Source: JAVBNF01 sp031551725
Lineage (GTDB): Bacteria > Bacteroidota > Bacteroidia > Bacteroidales > P3
Direction of reading: 5' to 3'
Assembly (NCBI GenBank): GCA_031551725.1
Contig: JAVBNF010000036.1
Coordinates: 1-21,095 of the forward strand
Length of the DNA stretch: 21,095 bases
Position numbers and translations under genes: made by a program. Every line of letters begins with the position of its first letter. The first letter of the stretch is position 1. Below are positions 1 through 5,956 of this stretch, in pieces. The notes under the pieces were generated by a model. The model did no database searches, was not told the DNA's origin, and was given only the letters and a program-made list of their open reading frames with translations.

Positions 1-1
1 A

Positions 2-1006
2 ACGGAGACTAAAACTAATTTTGACACTATTTTCTTCAAGGACGCAACAATGACCCGAATTTACAATTTTTTGCTTTCTCCAGCACTGGGCACGGGTTGG
101 ACGTATGCTGTTTCCTACAGCAATCTTCCTGCAGGTGTTAGTTTTTCTCCTACACCTACCATTTCGGCGACCCAAGTCATTTTAAACTTCGTCGGCCTTT
201 CCGATGTTGTCAGCGGCAGTGTTTTCACTTTAAAAATTGCAGCTTCCAACTCTAATTATTGCAAATTGGATACACAGGAGTTTAGCATCAAATTAATTTA
301 TAACCCACCTATCGAAACACCCGTATATGTACCAGCTACTTACCCAGGAGCCTCTATCGCTTCAACACATGTTATTAATGCTCCCGGAAATGATGTTGTT
401 GGAGCTACCGGTGTTTTAACAGACGGTAGAGATGGTAAAAAGTATACGACTGCGAAGATGCCAGATGGACAGTGGTGGATGAGCAAGAATCTGGAGATAG
501 GCACTTGTGTATCCAGTTCTTGGACAGGAGCTGACTACACATCTAATTGGAAAATAAATGGTGTTTCGGTACAAGGTAAATGCAGCAGTATAAACATTGC
601 ATACGGGAATTATTATAATTGGATTGCGGCGACGCAGTTTCCGGATGAATGTGGCAATGGAAAAACTTGCCCATCCTCAACTTTTCAAGGTAACCTAATT
701 CAAGGTATTTGTCCAGATGGTTGGCATCTGCCAGTAGGAGGTACATGTAGTGACTTTGAACAAATGCCAAACGCCGGCAATATTAATACGTGGTCGAATT
801 CTTCTATTTGGAACGGACAATGGGGTGGAAGTTATGGTACAAATGGTACTACAGCCAGTTTTGTGGGTCAAGCAGGATGGTATTGGAGTTCGTATGAAAC
901 AGGTGGGCGCGGTGAACATATGGCATATAATACAGGTGGTGCATATCCCAATTATTCTTGCTGTGATAAAACCTATGCTTTTAGTGTTCGTTGCATAAAA
1001 AACTAA
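2..1006 (+). CDS. FISUMP-domain (Fib_succ_major) surface protein, 5' end outside the window
   Basis: The frame is open to the left edge without a stop. The first ATG at 50 is probably internal, because an in-frame coding-like stretch precedes it, so the gene should be read as 5'-partial. The first ~95 residues after that ATG look like a beta-rich, Ig-like segment. The last ~190 form a Fibrobacter succinogenes major paralogous (FISUMP) domain, recognised by the order DGRDGKKYTT, then DGQWWMSKNL, then GICPDGWHLP, then WYWSSYE, ending in FSVRCIKN just before TAA. Many Cys and Trp residues and the terminal R-C-hydrophobic pattern are typical of the family. These domains occur in large secreted or cell-surface proteins of Bacteroidota and Fibrobacter; their biochemical role is not settled. 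The family call is secure, the function is not. Two palindromes lie downstream, one of which can act as terminator. Confidence 0.8.
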   Translation, partial: TETKTNFDTIFFKDATMTRIYNFLLSPALGTGWTYAVSYSNLPAGVSFSPTPTISATQVILNFVGLSDVVSGSVFTLKIAASNSNYCKLDTQEFSIKLIYNPPIETPVYVPATYPGASIASTHVINAPGNDVVGATGVLTDGRDGKKYTTAKMPDGQWWMSKNLEIGTCVSSSWTGADYTSNWKINGVSVQGKCSSINIAYGNYYNWIAATQFPDECGNGKTCPSSTFQGNLIQGICPDGWHLPVGGTCSDFEQMPNAGNINTWSNSSIWNGQWGGSYGTNGTTASFVGQAGWYWSSYETGGRGEHMAYNTGGAYPNYSCCDKTYAFSVRCIKN

Positions 1007-1107
1007 AAATAAAGAACAGGCTGGTACTTAATTCAAGGACAAGCGGCGGTCGTTTCGCAGGCTGCACGTGCTGTAGCCGAGTTTCGTTGAAAATGTTTGT
1101 CCTTCTT

Positions 1108-1135
1108 GTAGAGACGTTGCATGCAACGTCTCTAC
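1108..1135. repeat. Solo copy of the GTAGAGACG palindrome
   Basis: This is a perfect 28-bp palindrome with left half GTAGAGACGTTGCA followed by its reverse complement, flanked by T and A that extend it to 30 bp. The outer nine bases match the arrays at 12.7-13.7 kb, but the centre (GTTGCATGCAAC) is a different self-complementary sequence. It lies between the FISUMP gene and guaB, about 11.6 kb from the RAYT gene. A further weak dyad, AAGGACAA at 1035-1042 and TTGTCCTT at 1098-1105, brackets the preceding 55 bp. Nothing in 1007-1107 looks like a gene. Confidence 0.85.
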
Positions 1136-1138
1136 ACC

Positions 1139-1171
1139 ATTGCCGTTGATTTAAATCAACGGCAATTTTTT
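1139..1171 (+). terminator. Palindrome with T-run, probable terminator after the FISUMP gene
   Basis: A perfect 28-bp palindrome centred on GATTTAAATC (arms ATTGCCGTTGATTT and its complement) is followed by a run of T to 1171. It lies 130 bp after the FISUMP stop codon and upstream of the guaB promoter. It could work as an intrinsic terminator, or simply be another dispersed palindromic repeat that follows the GTAGAGACG element directly. Confidence 0.5.
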
Positions 1172-1250
1172 ATTCACACAAAATCAAATTATTATATAAA
1201 AACTGTATCCTCATTAACAATTAATAATTAATAATTAATAATTTTTTTCT

Positions 1251-1258
1251 TACCTTTG
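1251..1258 (+). promoter_or_regulatory. Bacteroidota-type promoter of guaB
   Basis: TACCTTTG fits the TAnnTTTG -7 box of the Bacteroidota primary sigma factor. It lies 35 bp before the guaB ATG. The upstream stretch is a run of TTAATAA repeats without a clear TTTG at -33. Confidence 0.65.
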
Positions 1259-1293
1259 TAAATTATCCTTAAACGCATCAAAAAAATTATACC

Positions 1294-2763
1294 ATGGCTT
1301 TCGATTCGCAACGCTTTTTAGGAGAAGGTCTCACATTCGACGATGTTCTCCTTGTGCCCTCTTATTCCGAAGTGCTCCCGCGCGATGTAAATGTGGGTTC
1401 GTATTTCTCTAAAAACATCAAACTCAACATTCCCATTGTTTCTGCCGCGATGGACACGGTGACAAATTCCACGATGGCCATTGCGCTTGCGCGAATGGGC
1501 GGAATTGGCGTAATTCATAAAAACTTCACTATCGAACAGCAAGCCGAAGAAGTGCACAAAGTAAAACGTGCCGAAAATGGGGTCATCACCAATCCGATTA
1601 CGCTTACGCCGAAAGACAAGGTGAAAGATGCTCGCCGCTTGATGAAAGAAAACGGAATCGGCGGTATTCCGATTGTCGATAAAGATAAAAAATTGGTCGG
1701 TATTGTTACCAACCGCGACTTGCGTTTCGAACGCAAAGCCGATACGCTGATTGAAGAGGTGATGACCAAAAAAGTCATCAGCATTTCCAATTTCAAAAGT
1801 TTCGAACAAGCCGGCGAAATCCTTCAGAAAAACCGCATTGAAAAACTTCCTGTTATAGATGCCAAAGGCAGACTTGTTGGTTTAATCACATATCGTGATA
1901 TTGTGACTTTGAAAGAAAGCCCGAACGCTTGTAAAGACAGCCAAGGCCGCTTGCGCGTGGCTGCAGCCGTAGGCGTTGCGGCCAACACGATGGAACGCGT
2001 AAAAGCGCTTGTAAAAGCCGGTGCTGATGCAATTGTTATTGATACAGCGCACGGACATTCCAAAGGCGTTATCGACATGGTGAAAGCTGTGAAAAAAACC
2101 TATCCGAAAGTAGATGTTGTGGCCGGAAACATTGCCACCGGCGAAGCAGCCATCGACCTCGCAAAAGCAGGCGTTGACGGTGTGAAAGTCGGCATCGGAC
2201 CGGGCTCGATTTGTACAACGCGTATCATTGCCGGTATTGGTGTTCCGCAATTATATGCAATTCATGAAGTTTATCAAGCATTGAAAACGAAAAAAATCCC
2301 AATTATTGCCGATGGCGGTATCCGCTATTCCGGCGATATAGTGAAAGCATTGGCAATTGGTGCGGATACCGTTATGGCCGGATCTTTATTTGCCGGAACG
2401 GAAGAAGCTCCGGGCGAAACAGTGATTTTCGAAGGACGAAAATATAAAACCTACCGCGGAATGGGTTCCGTAGAAGCCATGCAAATGGGGTCAAAAGACC
2501 GCTATTCGCAAGATTCTGTGGATGATGTGAAAAAACTCGTTCCCGAAGGCATTGTTGGCCGTGTAGCTTACAAAGGTGGTGTGGATGAGGTCATTCACCA
2601 AATGGTGGGTGGTCTACGCGCCGGTATGGGTTATACGGGATCGAAAGACATTCCCGCTTTGAAAAAAGCTAAATTTGTAAGAATTACCGCTTCGGGCATG
2701 AAAGAAAGCCATCCGCACGATGTTTCGATTACGCATGAAGCGCCGAATTATAGTAGGAAATGA
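1294..2763 (+). CDS. guaB: Inosine-5'-monophosphate dehydrogenase
   Basis: Catalyses the NAD-dependent oxidation of IMP to XMP, the committed step of GTP synthesis, in the cytoplasm. At 489 residues it has the usual bacterial length. The TIM barrel begins with LTFDDVLLVP (13-22). Two CBS domains fill roughly 95-210 and end with the family-typical GLITYRDI. The catalytic loop GIGPGSICTTR (300-310) contains the nucleophile Cys307, and the mobile flap contains DRYSQ (402-406) with the Arg-Tyr pair that activates water. The substrate-binding IADGGIRYSGDI is present at 338-349. All key residues are there, so the enzyme should be active. The start is supported by the promoter at 1251. The TGA stop overlaps the ATG of the next gene (ATGA), which suggests translational coupling to the Mrp-like protein. 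Confidence 0.97.
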   Translation: MAFDSQRFLGEGLTFDDVLLVPSYSEVLPRDVNVGSYFSKNIKLNIPIVSAAMDTVTNSTMAIALARMGGIGVIHKNFTIEQQAEEVHKVKRAENGVITNPITLTPKDKVKDARRLMKENGIGGIPIVDKDKKLVGIVTNRDLRFERKADTLIEEVMTKKVISISNFKSFEQAGEILQKNRIEKLPVIDAKGRLVGLITYRDIVTLKESPNACKDSQGRLRVAAAVGVAANTMERVKALVKAGADAIVIDTAHGHSKGVIDMVKAVKKTYPKVDVVAGNIATGEAAIDLAKAGVDGVKVGIGPGSICTTRIIAGIGVPQLYAIHEVYQALKTKKIPIIADGGIRYSGDIVKALAIGADTVMAGSLFAGTEEAPGETVIFEGRKYKTYRGMGSVEAMQMGSKDRYSQDSVDDVKKLVPEGIVGRVAYKGGVDEVIHQMVGGLRAGMGYTGSKDIPALKKAKFVRITASGMKESHPHDVSITHEAPNYSRK

Positions 2764-3587
2764 GCAACGACGTAAAAATAGACTGGCCGGATCCGAAGAA
2801 AGACACGGCTGAAGCCATGAAAAGCGTGAAAAACGTGATTGCTGTGGCATCCGGAAAAGGCGGCGTGGGAAAATCGACTGTGGCTGCCAATCTCGCGGTG
2901 GCTTTGGCTTTGGAAGGTTACAGCGTTGGACTTTTAGACAGCGACATCTATGGCCCGTCTGCTCCTTTGATGTTCGACTTGGTAAACGCCCGTCCGCTTG
3001 GCGAAACCGACGAAAACGGCAAAACATGGATACTTCCCGAAGTGCGTTATGGGGTAAAGGTCATGTCCATCGGATTTTTTATCGATCCGGAAAAAGCCAT
3101 TTTATGGCGCGGGCCGATGGCTTCGAACGCCTTAAAACAGCTGTTTCAAGACGTAAAATGGGGCGAATTGGATTATTTGGTGCTCGACCTTCCGCCGGGA
3201 ACAGGCGACATTCATATTTCGCTGGTGCAAATGCTCCGTGTGGACAAGGTGGTGATGGTGACAACACCTCAGAAAGTAGCCTTGGCAGATGTTCGTAAAG
3301 CGGCTGATATGTTTAATCAAGAACACACACACGTTCCGATTATCGGAATCGTGGAAAATATGAGCTATTTTACGCCTCAGGAACTGCCAAACAATAAATA
3401 TCACATCTTCGGGCAAGGAGGAGGAGAAATCCTCGCAAAAGACTTAAATTTGCCCCTTTTGGCACAAATCCCGATTGTGCAGAGTGTGGCAGAAGCCGGC
3501 GACAACGGAAAACCTGCCGCATCGGAGCCAAATTCGATTGTTGGCACGATATTTGCAGAGTTGGTTAATAAGATAGTGAAAGGATAA
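2760..3587 (+). CDS. Mrp/ApbC (NBP35-type) Fe-S cluster carrier ATPase, short form
   Basis: A P-loop ATPase of the Mrp/ApbC/Nbp35 group, which bind and hand over [4Fe-4S] clusters to apoproteins in the cytoplasm. The deviant Walker A SGKGGVGKST is at 31-40, DSDIYGPS follows at 60-67, and DLPPGTGD is at 143-150. The protein is 275 residues and starts almost directly with the ATPase. The N-terminal DUF59/MIP18 domain (about 90 residues) common in bacterial Mrp proteins is absent, and the 5' overlap with guaB leaves no room for it. The region that often holds a CxxC motif reads ENMSYFTPQELPNNKYHIFG (199-218), without cysteine; this loop type is, as far as I recall, usual in Bacteroidota. The start overlaps the guaB stop and AGTAGGAA just upstream could serve as a weak ribosome-binding site. 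An Nfu scaffold gene follows, consistent with Fe-S assembly. Confidence 0.9.
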   Translation: MSNDVKIDWPDPKKDTAEAMKSVKNVIAVASGKGGVGKSTVAANLAVALALEGYSVGLLDSDIYGPSAPLMFDLVNARPLGETDENGKTWILPEVRYGVKVMSIGFFIDPEKAILWRGPMASNALKQLFQDVKWGELDYLVLDLPPGTGDIHISLVQMLRVDKVVMVTTPQKVALADVRKAADMFNQEHTHVPIIGIVENMSYFTPQELPNNKYHIFGQGGGEILAKDLNLPLLAQIPIVQSVAEAGDNGKPAASEPNSIVGTIFAELVNKIVKG

Positions 3588-3640
3588 TTGAACGGAATGG
3601 CCACACTACGTTGCACCTCGTTCACCATGACGAATAACAA

Positions 3641-3725
3641 AAAATCTGCGTAAATCTGCGTAATCCCCACAATCTGCGATGAACCTTCGCCAAAGGCGAA
3701 GATACGCATAGCGTCACCGCGTAAT
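3641..3725. repeat. Dispersed hairpin element, family 2, copy a
   Basis: Between mrp and nfu there are two direct copies of AAATCTGCGT and one of AATCTGCGA, then a perfect hairpin CTTCGCC-AAA-GGCGAAG (3685-3701), then ATACGCATAGCGTCACCGCG and TAAT. The same order (TGCGA, hairpin, ATACGC...GCGT..CCGCG.AAT) recurs at 16619-16672 with an unrelated hairpin. No promoter box or ORF is apparent in 3588-3752. Confidence 0.6.
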
Positions 3726-3752
3726 CAAAACTAAAAAATAAAACTAAAAATA

Positions 3753-3998
3753 ATGGAAAATCAAGAAAAACTCCAATTAATTGAAAAAATAAACTCGGCG
3801 ATTGATCAAATCCGCCCCTATTTGCAAGCTGACGGCGGCGATTTGCGTTTTGTAGAATTGACCGACGATTATATTGTGAAAGTGCAATTGCAAGGCGCTT
3901 GCGGCTCATGCCCATATAGCACAATGACGTTGAAAAACGGCGTGGAAACCGCTATCAAAAAGGCAATTCCGGAAATTGTAGCTGTAGAATCAATATAA
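3753..3998 (+). CDS. NifU C-terminal-domain (Nfu-type) Fe-S scaffold protein
   Basis: An 81-residue protein consisting only of the NifU C-terminal domain. RPYLQADGGD (21-30) and GACGSCPYSTMTLK (48-61) are the family signature; Cys50 and Cys53 (CxxC) are the ligands with which an Nfu dimer carries a [4Fe-4S] cluster. It is a likely partner of the Mrp-like ATPase encoded 165 bp upstream, both serving delivery of Fe-S clusters in the cytoplasm. It lacks the N-terminal IscU-like part of full NifU and the degenerate A-type domain of NfuA. It may be co-transcribed with guaB-mrp, since no clear promoter box is visible in between. Confidence 0.92.
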   Translation: MENQEKLQLIEKINSAIDQIRPYLQADGGDLRFVELTDDYIVKVQLQGACGSCPYSTMTLKNGVETAIKKAIPEIVAVESI

Positions 3999-4003
3999 GT
4001 TCG

Positions 4004-4047
4004 AGTGACAGGTTTCCCCACGCGTCACCCGTCACTTGTAACTCATA
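4004..4047. repeat. Dispersed dyad element, family 3, copy a
   Basis: The segment begins GAGTGACAGG and ends CCCGTCACTTGTAA, with AGTGAC (4004-4009) facing GTCACT (4031-4036). A related, longer copy lies 380 bp downstream at 4386-4446. It lies between nfu and the rpmH promoter. Confidence 0.5.
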
Positions 4048-4068
4048 ACTAAAAAAAAGCAAAAAATG

Positions 4069-4100
4069 TTTGCAAAATCCAAAAATTGTTCATAACTTTG
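4069..4100 (+). promoter_or_regulatory. Promoter of rpmH
   Basis: TTTG at 4069-4072 and TAACTTTG at 4093-4100 are 20 bp apart, the textbook spacing for the Bacteroidota primary sigma factor. The start codon follows 46 bp after the -7 box. Confidence 0.75.
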
Positions 4101-4146
4101 CAAACCTTTTTGGAATTTGATTTAATTATTTGTAAAAGATACTAAG

Positions 4147-4293
4147 ATGAAACGTACATTTCAACCTTCCGTTAGAAAACGCAAGAACAAACACGGTTTC
4201 CGTGAAAGAATGTCCACAGCCAACGGCCGCAGAGTACTTGCTGCTCGTCGTGCAAAAGGACGTGCAAGATTAACTGTTTCTGACGAAAAATAG
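4147..4293 (+). CDS. rpmH: 50S ribosomal protein L34
   Basis: Only 48 codons. It starts MKRTFQPSVRKRKNKHGFRE and continues with RMSTANGRRVLAARRAKGR, the highly conserved L34 sequence, and ends in SDEK. L34 is a very basic protein of the large ribosomal subunit that binds 23S rRNA. It is slightly shorter at the C-terminus than the 50-52 residues I would expect for Bacteroidales. It has its own promoter (4069-4100) and a strong terminator (4336-4377), so it is a single-gene unit. The usual neighbours rnpA and dnaA are not adjacent, which I believe is common in this phylum. Confidence 0.95.
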   Translation: MKRTFQPSVRKRKNKHGFRERMSTANGRRVLAARRAKGRARLTVSDEK

Positions 4294-4335
4294 TCTTTTA
4301 CGGTTCTTTTTACGTAGTCCTTTGGGATAAAACAT

Positions 4336-4377
4336 AATTGAAAGTGGATGTTTTGTACTTCCGCTTTCAATTTTTTT
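4336..4377 (+). terminator. Intrinsic terminator of rpmH
   Basis: A 12-bp stem AATTGAAAGTGG / CCGCTTTCAATT (one G-U pair) with a 13-nt loop is followed by TTTTT to 4377. It lies 43 bp after the rpmH stop. Confidence 0.8.
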
Positions 4378-4385
4378 ATTTAATT

Positions 4386-4446
4386 AGTGACGAGTTACGA
4401 GCGACAGGGTTCCTCACCCGTAACCTGTTACCCGTCACTTGTAATT
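4386..4446. repeat. Dispersed dyad element, family 3, copy b
   Basis: AGTGACGAGTTAC (from 4386) faces GTTACCCGTCACT (to 4439) and can form an imperfect long hairpin. GAGCGACAGG and the terminal CCCGTCACTTGTAA match copy a at 4004. It sits in the gap between the rpmH terminator and the next gene, where no TAnnTTTG box is visible. Confidence 0.55.
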
Positions 4447-4455
4447 TATTAAAAC

Positions 4456-4722
4456 ATGATAGAATTCATTCTCTGGGTCATATTCATCCTTCTGCTTCTG
4501 CGCTTTTCCTTGAGGTTGATCACGCCGTGGATCATGCGCACATTGATGAAAAGGATGCAAGACCGTTTCTACGAACAAAATCCGAACGCCGCCGAAGCTC
4601 GCGAACGTGAAAAACGTAGAGAAGGCGAAACACACATTGATTATGTACCACCTCAACAATTTGATAAGGAAAAACCGCACTCCGGCGAAAAAATAGAAGA
4701 AGCGGAGTTTGAGGAATTATAA
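4456..4722 (+). CDS. Small single-pass membrane protein, DUF4834-like
   Basis: 88 residues. The first ~22 residues (MIEFILWVIFILLLLRFSLR) form one hydrophobic membrane segment. A basic stretch follows, then a charged cytoplasmic tail with REREKRREGE and a conserved-looking HIDYVPP, and a strongly acidic end (EEAEFEEL). This layout, with 'Y-x-Q-x-P' before a lysine/arginine/glutamate-rich helix, resembles the DUF4834 family of Bacteroidota as I remember it; the function is unknown. It precedes the PfkB kinase gene by 64 bp and may be transcribed with it. The existence of the gene is more certain than the family name. Confidence 0.7.
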   Translation: MIEFILWVIFILLLLRFSLRLITPWIMRTLMKRMQDRFYEQNPNAAEAREREKRREGETHIDYVPPQQFDKEKPHSGEKIEEAEFEEL

Positions 4723-4786
4723 ATTATTAATGAGCTCGCGCCTCTATTTTAATTTATAATTAATAATTAACAATTAATAATTATTT

Positions 4787-5755
4787 ATGAAAGTCCTTTG
4801 CATGGGCAATGCCCTTACCGATTTAATTATCCAATTGGATAACGATCAGCAACTTGAAAACCTGTCGCTTCCAAAAGCAAGCATGCAGTTGATCGGCGCC
4901 GACCGCGCTAAACAAATTTTGGATACGTTTAAAGATAAGAAAAAAGACATCTGCGCAGGCGGATCGGCTTCCAATACTGCGTATGGAATTGCGTCTTTAG
5001 GCGGGAAAGTCGGTTTTATCGGTATGATTGGCACCGACGAAACCGGTAATGCTTTTAAACAAGACCAGTTAAACAGCGGCATCACGCCGCAGCTTTTTCT
5101 TTCCGACCATCCGTCGGGAACAGCTATAACGCTGATGAGCAAGGACTCCGAACGTACGTTTGCCACATTTTTAGGTGCAGCGTTGGGAATGGAGGCCGAA
5201 ATGCTCACAGATAGTATGTTTGAAGGCTACGGACTTTTGCATATTGAAGGTTATTTGGTTCAAAATTACGATCTTATTCGCACTGCAATTACGATGGCGA
5301 AAAAACATGGCTTGCTCGTTTCTTTGGATTTGGCAAGTTACAATATTGTGGAAGAAAGCCGCGATTTTTTAATGGAGATGATTGAAAATCATGTAGATAT
5401 TTTGTTTGCGAACGAAGAGGAAGCCAAAGCTCTGACAGGGCAAGAACCTGAAGAAGCGATCGAATTTATGTCGGGTAAATGTCCTTACAGCATTGTTAAA
5501 ATCGGCAGTAAAGGCTCTTTGATAAAGCACAATGGGCATCTTCACCGCATTGATGCGATTCCGGCGGAATGCTTGGATACCAATGGCGCCGGCGACGGCT
5601 ATGCGGCAGGATTTTTGTATGGTTTAACCCAGAAAATGGACATCCAAAAATGCGGCATGCTTGCCTCTCTGGTTGCAGGAAATGTTGTTCAAACGGTAGG
5701 ACCACGGATTCAGGCGGAACGTTGGGGAGAAATTCGCAAATTTGCACAAAATTAA
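4787..5755 (+). CDS. PfkB-family kinase, probably adenosine/nucleoside- or ribokinase-like
   Basis: 322 residues with both PfkB signatures. The N-terminal one runs CAGGSASNTAYGIASLGGKV (56-75) and continues GFIGMIGTDETG. The C-terminal DTNGAGDGYAAGF (264-276) has the catalytic base Asp270 and the anion-hole GAGD. The early MGNALTDLI matches the substrate-binding aspartate motif. These enzymes phosphorylate sugars or nucleosides with ATP in the cytoplasm. Bacteroidota members with this sequence style are commonly annotated as adenosine kinase; substrate identity cannot be decided here. Upstream is a TTAATAATTAA-rich segment without a clear promoter box; downstream is a strong terminator. An adenosine kinase role would fit the purine theme of guaB, but that is inference. 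Confidence 0.9.
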   Translation: MKVLCMGNALTDLIIQLDNDQQLENLSLPKASMQLIGADRAKQILDTFKDKKKDICAGGSASNTAYGIASLGGKVGFIGMIGTDETGNAFKQDQLNSGITPQLFLSDHPSGTAITLMSKDSERTFATFLGAALGMEAEMLTDSMFEGYGLLHIEGYLVQNYDLIRTAITMAKKHGLLVSLDLASYNIVEESRDFLMEMIENHVDILFANEEEAKALTGQEPEEAIEFMSGKCPYSIVKIGSKGSLIKHNGHLHRIDAIPAECLDTNGAGDGYAAGFLYGLTQKMDIQKCGMLASLVAGNVVQTVGPRIQAERWGEIRKFAQN

Positions 5756-5796
5756 TTATAAGTATTATATATTAAGGATTTTAAAGCATTTCCCAG

Positions 5797-5838
5797 GTGA
5801 CAAAAAAGCAAATTTTTTTTGCTTTTTTGTCACTTTTT
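5797..5838 (+). terminator. Strong intrinsic terminator after the PfkB gene
   Basis: A perfect 16-bp stem, GTGACAAAAAAGCAAA against its complement, with a 5-nt T loop, is followed by TTTTT. It isolates the MACPF gene from the upstream unit. Confidence 0.85.
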
Positions 5839-5913
5839 ATATTTTAGGAGTCGATTTTTTTACAAATTATTATAAAAAAAGATCGTTTTTACAATTTAAT
5901 ATTTTTATTTTTT

Positions 5914-5921
5914 TACCTTTG
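5914..5921 (+). promoter_or_regulatory. Promoter of the MACPF lipoprotein gene
   Basis: TACCTTTG followed by CAAG, 35 bp before the ATG, matches the TAnnTTTG box. The region before it is almost pure A and T and a -33 TTTG is not distinct. Confidence 0.7.
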
Positions 5922-5956
5922 CAAGAATCAAATAATATTAACAAAAAAACAGAAAA

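Noticed and set aside
1035..1105. Possible small RNA bounded by AAGGACAA and TTGTCCTT
   Set aside because: The stem is only 8 bp with a 55-nt loop, no promoter box precedes it and no known RNA family is recognised; kept only as a remark.
1318..2250. Antisense ORFs of up to 163 codons within guaB
   Set aside because: They are opposite a highly conserved enzyme and read as low-complexity or Cys/His/Phe-rich shadows.
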